A stretch of DNA of 64,000 nucleotides from Nocardioides hwasunensis (GCF_014779665.1 NZ_JACXYY010000007.1:62001-126000), one strand, 5' to 3'; positions 7,513 through 16,657 are shown, counted from the first letter of the stretch. Numbers and translations are program-made. Notes: generated by a model not told the origin, from the sequence alone.

Positions 7513-9684
7513 GTGCCCCCCGCACCCACCCACCGGACCGACCCGACGACGGTCGCCCGCCGTGGTTTCCGCGACGACATCCAGGGCATGCGTGCCCTGG
7601 CGGTGCTGGGGATCCTGGTCTTCCACGCCGGCCTGGCGCCCTACCCGGGCGGCTTCGTCACGCTCGACGTGTTCTTCGTGCTCTCCGGGTTCTTGATCAC
7701 GACCCTGCTGCTGCGCGAGGTGGCCAGGTCCGGCTCGATCGACCTCGTCGCCTTCTACGTCCGCCGAGCGCGCCGCATCCTGCCCGCCGCGACGGTCGCG
7801 ATCACCGGCACCGTCGTGGCGTCCTACCTGTGGCTGCACCCGCTGGACGCCCGCGACGCAGCCGTGGACGGCGTGTGGGCTGCCCTGTTCGGCGCGAACA
7901 TCCGGTTCGCGATCGAGGAGACCGACTACTTCACCCAGTCCGACGCACCCTCGCCGCTGCAGCACTTCTGGTCGCTGTCGGTCGAGGAGCAGTTCTACCT
8001 GGTGATGCCGGTGGCGCTGCTGGTCGCGGTCGTGGTCGCCGTACGCCTGGCCCGCCGACGAGCAGGTCGGGTCGCGGACGAGACCCGCGCCCGCACCACC
8101 GGCATCGTGGTCGTGCTGGCCCTGGCGACGGCGGTGAGCCTCGCCTGGTCGGTGCACGCCTCCACCGCCTCGCCGGAGAGCGCCTACTTCTCGACGTTCA
8201 CCCGGGTGTGGGAGTTCGGCGCCGGCTCGCTCCTCGCGCTCGCGGCGCCCTGGCTGGCACGTCGGCTCACGCCGCTGCTGCGCAACCTCGTCGCGGTCGG
8301 CGGGCTCGGGCTGATCGTGGTCGCGATGTTCACCATCACCACCGACTCGCCGTTCCCGGGCTTGCTGGCGCTGATGCCGGTGGTCGGCACCTGCCTGGTG
8401 ATCCTCGCCGGCACCGGCCTGGACGACACCCCGCTGCCGCTCGCCCAGCGCGCGCTCGGGGTGCGCCCGCTGCGGGTCATCGGTGACGCCTCCTACTCCC
8501 TCTACCTGTGGCACTGGCCGGTCCTCGTCATCGCCGAGCAGCGGCTGCAGCGCGAGCTGACGACGCTCGACCTCGCGGTCGCGCTCACGGTCACGGTCGT
8601 CATGACGTGGGCGTCGTACCGCTTCGTCGAGACGCCGTTCCGCAAGGTGGGCACGTCCGGCGGGTCGAGGCCGCGGCCGCGCGGGATGCTGCTCTACCCG
8701 GCGGCGGTGTCCGTCGCCGTGGTCTGCTGCCTCGCCGCGACCCACCTCGTCGACCGCCAGCTCACGGGCGACGAGGAAGCCATCGCGGTGACCGACTACG
8801 ACACCGGCATCGACGGCTCCAAGCTGTCCGACGACCCGGCGGTCGCCCTCGTGCAGGCCTCGGTGCGCGCCGCCGTCGCGGGCCGCGCGATCCCGAGCGA
8901 CCTGCGCCCCGCGCTCACCGAGCTGAAGGAGGACCGGGCCGACCTGGGCGAGTGTGAATACGTCGGCACGCCGAAGAAGCTCTGCCTGCGGGGCGACCCC
9001 GACGGCGACAAGACGCTGGTGGTGCTGGGCAACTCCCACGGCCGGCACTGGATCCCCGCGCTCGACAAGATCACGGAGAAGGCCGGCTGGAAGGCCTACT
9101 ACCTCGTGAAGTCGCAGTGCACGCCCGTCCGCGTGCAGATGGTGCGTGGCGGGCAGGACTCGCCGTGGCAGGGCTGCCTCGACTTCAACGCCTGGGCCGA
9201 GGACCAGATGCGCGAGCTCGCTCCCGATCTCGTCATCGTGTCGACCTCGGGCACTCCCAACGTCGAGGTCGACGGCGAGGTCGTCCGCGACACCGACGGC
9301 GTGGTGGCCGAGCTCGGCGACGGCTTCGCCCGGCTCTTCGACGACCTCGCCCCGATCGCCGGTCGTGTCGTCCTGCTCGAGGACGTGCCGCGCCGGCGCC
9401 TGTCCCCCGAGCGCTGCCTGCCCGAGCGCGACTCCGACCTCGGCACCTGCCTCAGCGGAACCACGAACCGGGCCGACGCGATCGCGCGGCTGAGCATCGA
9501 GAAGGCCGAGGACGCCGGCGTCGACGTCGTGCCGACGCGGCAGTGGTTCTGCGACGACGGCAAGTGCCCTGCGGTCATCAAGGACATGGTCCCCCAGCGC
9601 GACGAGGGCCACGTCACCACGACGTACGCCCGGTGGCTGAGCACGCCGCTCGGCCGCGCGTTGGGCCTACTGCCGTCTGGGTAG
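7513..9684 (+). CDS. Membrane acyltransferase (acyltransferase-3 family) with C-terminal SGNH domain
   Basis: This protein of about 723 residues has an OafA/YrhL-type membrane part and an extracytoplasmic SGNH esterase/acetyltransferase domain. The membrane part starts with RDDIQGMRALAVLGILVFHAG, with the conserved Arg and His, then GFVTLDVFFVLSGFLI and the RRARRILPA motif. About ten membrane helices follow. The C-terminal third has the block I variant LGNSHGRHW and the final Asp-x-x-His as DEGH. These proteins O-acylate cell-surface glycans. The GTG at 7513 is chosen because the likely -10 element (7473-7478) lies downstream of the earlier in-frame GTG at 7468. The exact substrate is unknown. 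Confidence 0.85.
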   Translation: MPPAPTHRTDPTTVARRGFRDDIQGMRALAVLGILVFHAGLAPYPGGFVTLDVFFVLSGFLITTLLLREVARSGSIDLVAFYVRRARRILPAATVAITGTVVASYLWLHPLDARDAAVDGVWAALFGANIRFAIEETDYFTQSDAPSPLQHFWSLSVEEQFYLVMPVALLVAVVVAVRLARRRAGRVADETRARTTGIVVVLALATAVSLAWSVHASTASPESAYFSTFTRVWEFGAGSLLALAAPWLARRLTPLLRNLVAVGGLGLIVVAMFTITTDSPFPGLLALMPVVGTCLVILAGTGLDDTPLPLAQRALGVRPLRVIGDASYSLYLWHWPVLVIAEQRLQRELTTLDLAVALTVTVVMTWASYRFVETPFRKVGTSGGSRPRPRGMLLYPAAVSVAVVCCLAATHLVDRQLTGDEEAIAVTDYDTGIDGSKLSDDPAVALVQASVRAAVAGRAIPSDLRPALTELKEDRADLGECEYVGTPKKLCLRGDPDGDKTLVVLGNSHGRHWIPALDKITEKAGWKAYYLVKSQCTPVRVQMVRGGQDSPWQGCLDFNAWAEDQMRELAPDLVIVSTSGTPNVEVDGEVVRDTDGVVAELGDGFARLFDDLAPIAGRVVLLEDVPRRRLSPERCLPERDSDLGTCLSGTTNRADAIARLSIEKAEDAGVDVVPTRQWFCDDGKCPAVIKDMVPQRDEGHVTTTYARWLSTPLGRALGLLPSG

Positions 9685-9719
9685 TCCAGTGGCGAACGGC
9701 TGTCCCGGGGGGTAGTCCG

Positions 9720-10469
9720 TCAGCCCGGCGTGGCGCGCTGGCCGGGCTCGAGGTCGAGCGCGAGGTCGCGGGTCCCCTCGTCGAGCTCGGCCGGGGTGGC
9801 ACCGTCGATGCCCCATGCGCGGGCGACGGCGGTGTGCACGTCGTTCGTCGCGACGTCGGGGTCCTCCTCGCGCACGGAGCCGACCGAGGAGGCGTCGAAG
9901 GGCAGCTCGAGGTGGGCGTGCACGTCGGTGAGCACCTCCCGCAGCCGCGGCGCGTCGTCCACCACGAGCAGCGAGCTGAACAGCCAGGCGTCCTTCACGA
10001 CCCGCTGGGCGGTGCCGACCAGCTTGACGACGCCGCGGGCGTTGACGCTGTGGGCGCCCGGGCAGTACTCGCCCGGCACCGGCCCCACACCGGCCTCGAT
10101 CCCGAGACCGCCGAGGGCGCCGGCCATGAGCTCGCCGTAGGCCTGGAAGCGCCGGTCCATGGCGCCGACCGCCTGTGGCTCGTGGCGTACGACGTCGAGG
10201 ACCAGCGCGTTGCCGGTGTAGGCGACGACCCGCCCCCCGACGGCGCGGACCGCGGTGTCGAACCCCGCGTCCTGCGCCGCCTGCACCGCGGCGGCGTACC
10301 CGGGCAGGCGGGTGTCGCGGCGACCGAAGACCACGGCCGGAGCAGCGGGCCGGTAGAGGTGCACGGCCGCCCGGATCGCTCCCTGTGAGGCCCGCCGCAG
10401 CAGTGCGTGCGCGACGGCCAGCTCGCCCGACTCGCTCGCGGTCAGCGGCCCGAGGAACACCGTGCTCAT
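9720..10469 (-). CDS. Lipoate--protein ligase A-like protein (BPL/LplA/LipB family)
   Basis: This 249-residue protein has the cofactor-ligase fold. VFGRRDTRLPGY and VRAVGGRVVAYTGNALVLDVV correspond to the lipoyl/ATP-binding GGRxxxH-type region, with Val-Ala replacing the usual His. The family Lys is in RGVVKLVGTAQRVVKDAWLFSSLLV. Family members attach lipoate, octanoate or biotin to carrier domains. The loss of the classic His hints at an altered substrate, so lipoate ligase is a family-level call. The start is an ATG at 10469. The gene converges on the acyltransferase with a 35-base gap. No carrier-protein gene is nearby. Confidence 0.75.
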   Translation of the reverse strand: MSTVFLGPLTASESGELAVAHALLRRASQGAIRAAVHLYRPAAPAVVFGRRDTRLPGYAAAVQAAQDAGFDTAVRAVGGRVVAYTGNALVLDVVRHEPQAVGAMDRRFQAYGELMAGALGGLGIEAGVGPVPGEYCPGAHSVNARGVVKLVGTAQRVVKDAWLFSSLLVVDDAPRLREVLTDVHAHLELPFDASSVGSVREEDPDVATNDVHTAVARAWGIDGATPAELDEGTRDLALDLEPGQRATPG

Positions 10470-10594
10470 GCGGCGATCCTCTCGCGCCCACCAGGACGCA
10501 CCGCCCGCGCCCCGGCCCTCCCACGACCCTGGCGGCGTACGACATCGACTCGAGGCAGCCGGATGTCGTGTGCCGCCACCCTCGGTGCTGGTGT

Positions 10595-10636
10595 GCGGTC
10601 GCGGCGCCGCCGGGGGTGGTTCAGCGCCGCGACCGC
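10595..10636 (-). terminator. Hairpin terminator downstream of the permease remnant
   Basis: GCGGTCGCGGCG (10595-10606) and CGCCGCGACCGC (10625-10636) are perfect 12-bp inverted arms with an 18-nt loop. They lie 8 nt past the stop of the truncated permease on the minus strand. There is no clear U-tract, as is common in actinobacteria. Confidence 0.65.
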
Positions 10637-10644
10637 GTCGGGGG

Positions 10645-10968
10645 TCACTCCGCGGGAGCGACGGGGGTGGTGCGCCGGGGACGCCCGAGGGCCCAGCCGG
10701 CCAGCAGGGCCGCGACGGGCACGGCGGCCAGCCCCGTGCTCAGCGCCGTGCTGCCTCCGGTGACGAACAGCGCCGTGACGGACTGCACCTCCGAGGACGT
10801 CGACGGTGAGTGGTGGGCGGGGTGGACCGTGGCAAGCCGGCGCGGCAGCGGGCCCCGGCCGGCGAGGACGAACTGGTAGCGCGCCATGACGTTGTGGAAG
10901 GACTGCACGCAGGCGAAGAGGCTGCTGAGCAGGAGCACGTTGACGACGGCGCGGCCGCCCCACCGCCC
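10645..10968 (-). pseudogene. Remnant of an APC-superfamily amino-acid permease (C-terminal ~105 residues)
   Basis: The reading frame keeps only the end of an amino-acid/polyamine permease: NVLLLSSLFACVQSFHNVMARYQF, then GPLPRRLATVHPAHHSPSTSSEVQS, then one last membrane helix and a basic tail. In intact relatives this region is the last quarter of a protein of roughly 450-500 residues. No start codon or upstream membrane segments remain. Upstream in frame the sequence turns to a basic stretch and a TAG within the tandem duplication at 10971-11010. The intact terminator after it suggests a once-functional gene truncated by deletion. The longest ATG-like start gives only 97 residues. Confidence 0.75.
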
Positions 10969-10970
10969 TG

Positions 10971-11010
10971 CGCCTGATGCACTCCTACGCCGCCTGATGC
11001 ACTCCTACGC
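10971..11010. repeat. Perfect 20-bp tandem duplication
   Basis: The 20-mer CGCCTGATGCACTCCTACGC is repeated exactly, head to tail, at 10971-10990 and 10991-11010. It lies at the broken 5' side of the permease remnant. On the + strand it leads into a short frame ending HSYAELAVGTALPSPT and a stop at 11048, which may be the tail of another deleted gene. This looks like a recombination or repair scar. Confidence 0.85.
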
Positions 11011-11061
11011 CGAGCTGGCGGTCGGCACGGCCCTGCCGTCGCCGACCTGAGCCCACGTCGC

Positions 11062-11853
11062 TCAGCCGCCGGCCGTGACGTCCGCGGCCCGGTTCCGGAG
11101 CAGCCGCGCGACCTGCCAGACGACGGCGTACGCCACCAACAGCACACCGAGCGACACACCGGCCTGGGCGACCAGCTCGCGCGCGGCGTACTCGGCGACG
11201 GCCGAGCGGCTCCACCCGCCGTAGGAGCGGAGATCCTCGGAGGCCTGGGCCGCGACGACCCACGCCCGACCCAGGCTCCACACGAGCGTCACCAGGACGG
11301 ACACGGCCAGGATCGCGGCGCGGGTCCGTGGCGGGAGCAGCGCGCCCGGCGGCACCGGCCCGGGCGTCTTCGTACGCCACCAGCCCCGGGCCCAGACGGC
11401 GATCGCGAGCACTCCCACCGCGTCGCTGAGGAGGTTGAGCTCGCGCGAGTGGGCATAGCCGAGGGCGTCGGTGAGCGCGTCCCAGGCCAGGTGCGTCGCG
11501 GCGCCGATCACGAGCGACACGACCACCCAGCAGGCGAGGGCCGGCAGCGAGCGCGCACCACGCAGGTGCGTCCAGCGCATCCGCGCAGCCGCCGCCCGCG
11601 GAAGCAGCGCCAGCGTCGGTCGGCGCACCAGGGCGTGGAACACCGCGAACAGCACCAGCCCGATCGCCGGGTCCAGCCACAGCAGCGAGGTGGAGTCGTG
11701 GGTGAGGGTGAGGTTGTAGTCGCCCCCGATCCACTGGAGGGAGACGTAGTAGGGCAGGTCCGGCGCCATCGCCCCGCACACGAGGGCCGACGCGACCAGG
11801 GGGCCCCGCGACAGCGGGAGGACCGCGGCCGGGTGGACGAGGGTGAACGGCAC
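11062..11853 (-). CDS. DUF4184 family membrane protein
   Basis: This protein of about 263 residues opens with PFTLVHPAAVLPL and has several membrane helices. The signature PFTxxHPA start, then the GAMAPDLPYY motif and a THDST stretch, are characteristic of DUF4184. That family may be a metal-dependent phospholipase-like membrane hydrolase, with conserved His and Asp at HPA, PD and TH. Function is not established. The GTG at 11853 is preferred over an upstream ATG because the conserved PFTLVHP follows at once and a TAGGGT -10 element (11861-11866, minus strand) lies 7 nt upstream. That arrangement predicts a leaderless mRNA. Confidence 0.8.
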   Translation of the reverse strand: MPFTLVHPAAVLPLSRGPLVASALVCGAMAPDLPYYVSLQWIGGDYNLTLTHDSTSLLWLDPAIGLVLFAVFHALVRRPTLALLPRAAAARMRWTHLRGARSLPALACWVVVSLVIGAATHLAWDALTDALGYAHSRELNLLSDAVGVLAIAVWARGWWRTKTPGPVPPGALLPPRTRAAILAVSVLVTLVWSLGRAWVVAAQASEDLRSYGGWSRSAVAEYAARELVAQAGVSLGVLLVAYAVVWQVARLLRNRAADVTAGG

Positions 11854-12099
11854 GGCACGAACCCTAGGTGTGGCGCCTCGTCGGGGCGTCCACCGCCCGC
11901 GGCTGGCGATGTGCCGCACCGGCCCGGTGCGACCCGTACCCGCTCCACTCCGTCCTCGTCTCCTCGTAGGACGCGGTCGTCGGTCGGCACCCCGGCCACG
12001 GTCGTCGGGAGACCGGGTGTCAGCCGGGCGTGTCGAGGAAGTCGCGGTGACGGACGTACGCGTGCGATCTCATCCGGCGAGGTGTCGTCGGCGGCCGGC

Positions 12100-13503
12100 T
12101 CAGCCCTGGGCCATGTCCACGAAGCGGGAGTAGTGACCCTGGAAGGCGACGGTGAGGTCACGGGTGGGGCCGTTGCGGTGCTTGGCCACGATGAGGTCGG
12201 CCTCGCCGGGGCGGGTCGACTCCTTCTCGTAGACATCGTCGCGGTGGAGCAGGATGACCATGTCGGCGTCCTGCTCGAGCGAACCCGACTCGCGCAGGTC
12301 GCTCATCATCGGGCGCTTGTCGCCGCGCTGCTCGGGACCACGGTTGAGCTGCGAGAGCGCGATGATCGGCAGCTCGAGCTCCTTGGCGAGGAGCTTGATG
12401 TTGCGGGAGAACTCCGAGACCTCGAGCTGACGGGACTCGACCTTCTTGCCCGAGCTCATCAGCTGCATGTAGTCGATGACGATGAGCTTGAGGTCGTGGC
12501 GCTGCTTGAGCCGCCGTGCCTTGGCGCGGATCTCCATCATCGTCATGTTGGGGCTGTCGTCGATGAACATCGGCGCGCCGGAGACCTGACCCATCTTGCG
12601 GGCGAGCTTCTCCCAGTCGTCGTCGCGCATCGTGCCGTTGCGGATGTGGTTGAGCGGCACCTTCGCCTCCGCGGAGAGCAGGCGCATCATGATCTCCGAG
12701 CGCGTCATCTCCAGGCTGAAGAAGCAGCTGGTCAGGTTGTTGTGGATCGACGCCGCCCGGCAGAAGTCGAGGGCGAGGGTCGACTTCCCCATGGCCGGGC
12801 GAGCCGCGACGATGATCATCTGGCCGGAGTGCAGGCCGTTGGTGAGGTCGTCGAGGTCGGCGAACCCCGTGGGCACGCCGTAGAGGCCCGCCTCGCGGTT
12901 GCCGATGGCCTCGATCTCGTCGAGGACTCCGCTCATGATGTCGCTCAGCGGCGCGTAGTCGACCGCCGCGCGGCGGTCGGTGACCTTGTAGACCTCTGCC
13001 TGGGCGTGGTCGACCACGTCGTCGATCTGGCCCTCGCCGGCGTAGCCGAGCTGCGCGATGCGGGTGCCGGCCTCGACCAGGCGCCGCAGGATCGCCTTGT
13101 CGCGCACGATCTCGGCGTAGTAGCCCGCATTGGCTGCGATCGGCACGTTGGCCGAGAGCGTGTGGAGGTAGGGGGCGCCGCCGATGCGCTGCAGCTCGCC
13201 GCGCTTCTGCAGCTCCGCGGCCACCGTGATCGGGTCGGCCGGCTCACCCCGGCCGTAGAGGTCGATGACCGCGTCGTGGATCACCTCGTGGGCGGGCCGG
13301 TAGTAGTCGACGCCCTTGATCACGTCGACGACGTCGGCGATGGCGTCCTTGGACAGCAGCATCGATCCGAGCACGCTCTGCTCTGCCGCGTTGTCCTGGG
13401 GAGGCGTGCGGTCGCCGGCCGAGCGCGGCGACTCGCCGGGCTCGTAGGCCGCGGGGCCGTCGCCCCACGCCTCGTCGGTGTCCCCCTCGAAAGCGACGCT
13501 CAC
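12100..13503 (-). CDS. dnaB: Replicative DNA helicase DnaB
   Basis: This is the 467-residue hexameric helicase that unwinds DNA at the replication fork. The N-terminal primase-interacting domain spans about residues 35-150 (PQDNAAEQSVLGSML...). The RecA-like motor domain has Walker A ARPAMGKST (about 234-242), the SLEM motif, the Walker B-like LIVIDYMQLM, and SQLNRGPEQRGDKRPMMSDLRESGSLEQDAD. It is complete, with no intein or homing-endonuclease insertion, unlike several mycobacterial dnaB genes. The GTG start has GAGGAG 8 nt upstream, and a TAGTCT -10-like element sits at 13548-13553. The long upstream gap carries DnaA boxes. Confidence 0.97.
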   Translation of the reverse strand: MSVAFEGDTDEAWGDGPAAYEPGESPRSAGDRTPPQDNAAEQSVLGSMLLSKDAIADVVDVIKGVDYYRPAHEVIHDAVIDLYGRGEPADPITVAAELQKRGELQRIGGAPYLHTLSANVPIAANAGYYAEIVRDKAILRRLVEAGTRIAQLGYAGEGQIDDVVDHAQAEVYKVTDRRAAVDYAPLSDIMSGVLDEIEAIGNREAGLYGVPTGFADLDDLTNGLHSGQMIIVAARPAMGKSTLALDFCRAASIHNNLTSCFFSLEMTRSEIMMRLLSAEAKVPLNHIRNGTMRDDDWEKLARKMGQVSGAPMFIDDSPNMTMMEIRAKARRLKQRHDLKLIVIDYMQLMSSGKKVESRQLEVSEFSRNIKLLAKELELPIIALSQLNRGPEQRGDKRPMMSDLRESGSLEQDADMVILLHRDDVYEKESTRPGEADLIVAKHRNGPTRDLTVAFQGHYSRFVDMAQG

Positions 13504-13683
13504 GCCACGCTCCTCACTCTCTGTGCGTCCGCGACCCGCTGGCCACGAGACTAGGGACGACCACCGACATTCCCACCGGCAGTCGCACCGACATCCCCAG
13601 TGACATCCCGACCGACGTCCGTGTGCTGTCCGCGCGAGACCGTACGTGGTGCGCGGGGTGTCTGGGAAGCCGACGAGGACGAG

Positions 13684-13939
13684 TTATCCACAGGCCTTGT
13701 GGACAAGCTGGGCACTCTCGTGGACGACACGCTCGCGGACCTGTACACAGCGTGGAGCAACCTGTGGACAGGATTCGGACGAGCCGCGGCAAAGGCCGTC
13801 TGACCTGCGACAACGTCGTGCACACACTGTGGAGAGAACTTCGTCATCGCAAATCTCGTTCACCTGTCCGACATCTGGAAGTTGCCGGTTGCTTTGTCGA
13901 CACGCGGCCGTGATCGTCGACACGGCCTGCTCATCCACA
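13684..13939. other. DnaA-box cluster in the dnaB/MATE intergenic region
   Basis: The 539-base gap 13504-14042 has no convincing gene. It carries TTATCCACA (13684-13692), TTGTGGACAA (13697-13706, i.e. TTGTCCACAA on the minus strand), TGTGGACAG (13763-13771) and TCATCCACA (13931-13939). These are 8/9 or better matches to DnaA boxes. CTGTGGACAGGATTCGGAC at 13762-13780 matches 16 of 19 bases with a segment just upstream of dnaA (52963-52981). The region is less G+C-rich than its surroundings. It may control dnaB, titrate DnaA, or be part of an extended origin. Confidence 0.6.
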
Positions 13940-14042
13940 CCACCATTCACAGGTTGATCCGATCGGTCCATGGACAGCGGGATCGGGTCCTTGGTAGGAC
14001 GCGCCCGACGTCGTGTCGGCGCTCGTTCCTAGGGTGGGCGGT

Positions 14043-15368
14043 GTGAAGCCGGTCGACCGCGAGATCCTGCGCCTGGCGGTCCCGGCGTTCCTCGCGCTGG
14101 TCGCCGAGCCGATGTTCCTGCTCTCCGACGCCGCCATCGTCGGCCACCTCGGCACCCCCGAGCTCGCCGGGCTCGGCGTGGCCGCGGTGGTCCTCCAGAC
14201 CGTGGTCGGCCTGTGCGTCTTCCTCGCCTACGGCACCACCGCCAGCGTCGCCCGGCACCTCGGCGCAGGTGACACCCGCGCGGCCCTCGCCCAGGGCGTC
14301 GACGGGGTCTGGCTCGCCGTCCTCATCGGGACGATCGCCACGATCGGCGGTGTGGTGCTCACCCCGTCGCTCGTCGGGGTCTTCGACACCGGCGCCGAGG
14401 TCGCCGACCACGCCGAGACCTACCTCGCCATCGCCTTCCTCGGCACCACGCCACTGCTCGTCATGCTCGCCGCGACCGGCGTGCTCCGCGGCCTGCAGGA
14501 CACGCGTACGCCTCTCTACGTCGCCGTCGCCGGCAACGGCCTCAACATCGTGCTCAACGTCGTCCTCGTCTACGGCCTCGGCATCGGCATCGCCGGCTCG
14601 GCGATCGGGTCGGTGATCGCGCAGGTGCTCTCGGCCGTCTGGCTGGTCGCCGTCGTCGTGCGGGCCGCCCGCGCGCACGACGCGCCGCTGTCCCCCGACC
14701 CGAGCGGCATCCGCGCGGCGGCGCACGCCGCCGTCGCCCTCGTCGTCCGCACCCTGGCCCTGCGCGCGTGCCTGCTCGTCGGGACCTACGCCGTGACCCG
14801 CGTCGCCACCGAGGGCACCGACGTCACCATCGCCACCCACCAGATCGCGATCACGCTGTGGAGCTTCCTCGCCTTCGCCCTCGACGCCATCGCGATCGCC
14901 GCCCAGGCCCTGACCGGGCGAGCCCTGGGCAGCGGCGACATCGACGGGACCCGACGACTCACCCGGCGTATGGTGCAGTGGGGGTGGGGCAGCGGGATCG
15001 TCGCCGGAGCCGCGCTGGCGGCCGTCTCCCCCGTCATCGGCGCACTGTTCACCACCGACCCGGAGGTGCGCTCCCTGCTCGTCCCCGTCCTGCTCGTGGC
15101 GGCCCTCGGCCAGCCCCTCGCAGGGGTCGTGTTCGTGCTCGACGGCGTCCTCATCGGCGCGGGAGACGGCACCTACCTCGCCTGGGCCGGGCTCGTGGTG
15201 CTGGCGGCGTACGCCCCCGCCGCGCTCTGGGCCGCCACGCTCCCCCACGGGCTGGTCGCGGTCTGGGTCGCGATGGCCTTCGTCTTCATGGGGGCGCGAG
15301 GCGCGCTCCTGGTCCATCGCGCCCGCAGCGAGCGCTGGATGGTGACCGGAGCCACGCTCGCTCGTTGA
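14043..15368 (+). CDS. MATE family efflux transporter (DinF-like)
   Basis: This is a membrane protein of about 441 residues with 12 predicted helices and the internal two-fold repeat of MATE antiporters. The first half opens EILRLAVPAFLALVAEPMFLLSDAAIVGHLG, with the conserved Pro and Asp of helix 1. The second half contains THQIAITLWSFLAFALDAIAIAAQALTGRALGSG. MATE pumps export drugs or metabolites in exchange for H+ or Na+. The GTG at 14043 is chosen because TAGGGT (14030-14035) lies 7 nt upstream, giving a leaderless transcript. An ATG-like start 10 codons earlier would precede the promoter. Confidence 0.92.
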   Translation: MKPVDREILRLAVPAFLALVAEPMFLLSDAAIVGHLGTPELAGLGVAAVVLQTVVGLCVFLAYGTTASVARHLGAGDTRAALAQGVDGVWLAVLIGTIATIGGVVLTPSLVGVFDTGAEVADHAETYLAIAFLGTTPLLVMLAATGVLRGLQDTRTPLYVAVAGNGLNIVLNVVLVYGLGIGIAGSAIGSVIAQVLSAVWLVAVVVRAARAHDAPLSPDPSGIRAAAHAAVALVVRTLALRACLLVGTYAVTRVATEGTDVTIATHQIAITLWSFLAFALDAIAIAAQALTGRALGSGDIDGTRRLTRRMVQWGWGSGIVAGAALAAVSPVIGALFTTDPEVRSLLVPVLLVAALGQPLAGVVFVLDGVLIGAGDGTYLAWAGLVVLAAYAPAALWAATLPHGLVAVWVAMAFVFMGARGALLVHRARSERWMVTGATLAR

Positions 15369-15404
15369 GCCTCCTGAGCACGACGTCACGCCTCGGGAGG
15401 GCCG

Positions 15405-16631
15405 ATGAGCACGCACCACGCACGACCACGCACCGGACCGAGGTGGGCGCTCGGCGCCCTGGTCGCCCTGGCCGCCGCCGGTCTGGGGCCGGTCGCCGCC
15501 GCTGCGCCGGCGGCCGCCGCGCCCGGGTGCCTCGACGAGACGCCTCCGTCGCTGATCCAGGACGGGTGCGACGACTCGACGCCTCCCGACACCACCCTGA
15601 CCGCCAGCGTGGCGCCCCACGCCGCCGGTCTCGTCACCACCGACACGATCACCTTTACCCTCGGCCACGTCGTCACCGACGATGATGCGGGCCCGTTCGG
15701 CTTCGAGTGTCGGCTGACCGGAACGCCGGCGGCCTACGACTGGCAGGCCTGCCCCGACACCGTGACCGTCGCCGGGCTGCCCGACGCCGCGCCGCACGCG
15801 TACGTCTTCGAGGCGCGCGCCGTCGACCTCGGCGACCGGGCGATCAACCCCGACGCCCCGCTCGGGCCGGGCACGGTCGCGGACACCCCCGACCACGACG
15901 CCACCCCTGCCGCGTTCTCCTGGGGGCAGGACACGAAGGCGCCGTTCGTGTTCGTGACCGGCACGTCCTACGACCAGCTCACCCCGACGCAGCCGGTCGT
16001 GACGGGCGACGCAGTGCCGATCCGGCTCAACAGCAACGAGCCGGGCGCCACCTTCGAGTGCGCCGACAACGAGCGTCCGGTCAGCTGCTCTCCCGGCACG
16101 TGGCAGCTCACCGGCGCCCGGGCCGGCCGGCACTCCTTCACCGCCCGCGCCGTCGACGCCGCCGGCAACGCGAGCGCCTGGTCCGAGCCGATCGAGTTCT
16201 TCGTGCCGCGCAACATCGCGCGCGCGAAGGGCTGGACGAAGGTGCGCGACCCGGGCCACTTCCGCGGCGACGCCCTGCGCGCCACCACGCGCGGCGCCCG
16301 GATCGTGCTGCCGCGCACCCGGGTCGGTGAGCTCCGGCTGATGGCCGCGACCAGCCCGGGGTCGGGCAAGGTGCGGGTGCGCGTGGGCAAGCGGGCCTGG
16401 CACGTCGTCGACCTCGCCGGCCCCCGGACGGCGATGACGCAGATCGTGGTGATCGACCGCTACTCCGGGATGCGCACCGGCCGGATCGTCATCGAGTCGC
16501 TCGGCAGCAAGCCCGTGGTGGTCGATGCGGTCGTCGCCCGGCCCAACCGGTTCCCGCCGGCGCACCGCGCCGCAGGACACGAGCGGTCCCAGGCTCCGGC
16601 CCGCCACCTGCGGTCGTACGCCGGAACGTAG
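15405..16631 (+). CDS. Secreted protein with Ig-like repeats
   Basis: This 408-residue protein has a signal peptide (basic start, hydrophobic ALGALVALAAAGLGPVAAAAPAAAA, cleavage near residue 44). Two beta-sandwich repeats of bacterial Ig-like type follow. The first contains FECRLTGTPAAYDWQACP and the second TFECADNERPVSCSPGTWQLTGARAGRHSFTARAVDAAGNASAW, a repeat type common in Nocardioides surface proteins. Cysteine pairs in each repeat suggest disulfides. The C-terminal about 130 residues are a basic beta-rich domain. The start has CGGGAGGGCCG before the ATG. Likely an extracellular structural or adhesive protein; no catalytic site was seen. Confidence 0.75.
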   Translation: MSTHHARPRTGPRWALGALVALAAAGLGPVAAAAPAAAAPGCLDETPPSLIQDGCDDSTPPDTTLTASVAPHAAGLVTTDTITFTLGHVVTDDDAGPFGFECRLTGTPAAYDWQACPDTVTVAGLPDAAPHAYVFEARAVDLGDRAINPDAPLGPGTVADTPDHDATPAAFSWGQDTKAPFVFVTGTSYDQLTPTQPVVTGDAVPIRLNSNEPGATFECADNERPVSCSPGTWQLTGARAGRHSFTARAVDAAGNASAWSEPIEFFVPRNIARAKGWTKVRDPGHFRGDALRATTRGARIVLPRTRVGELRLMAATSPGSGKVRVRVGKRAWHVVDLAGPRTAMTQIVVIDRYSGMRTGRIVIESLGSKPVVVDAVVARPNRFPPAHRAAGHERSQAPARHLRSYAGT

Positions 16632-16657
16632 ACGCGGCCGGCCCCGTCACACCGACC

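Noticed and set aside
10981-11050. A + strand gene ending HSYAELAVGTALPSPT
   Set aside because: The frame has no start or family match and is probably only the tail of a lost gene or chance sequence next to the duplication.
12100-13503. Intein in dnaB
   Set aside because: The reading frame is continuous with normal family length and no splice motifs are seen.
13600-13803. Small + strand ORF upstream of dnaB (ending in LWTGFGRAAAKAV)
   Set aside because: It coincides with the DnaA-box cluster and lacks a ribosome site or promoter at a fitting distance; similarity with the dnaA upstream frame is better explained by shared DNA motifs.
13947-16607. An 886-residue open frame opposite the MATE and Ig-like genes
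   Set aside because: It has shadow composition (Gly, Asp, Arg, Glu), no domain, and spans two clear genes on the other strand.
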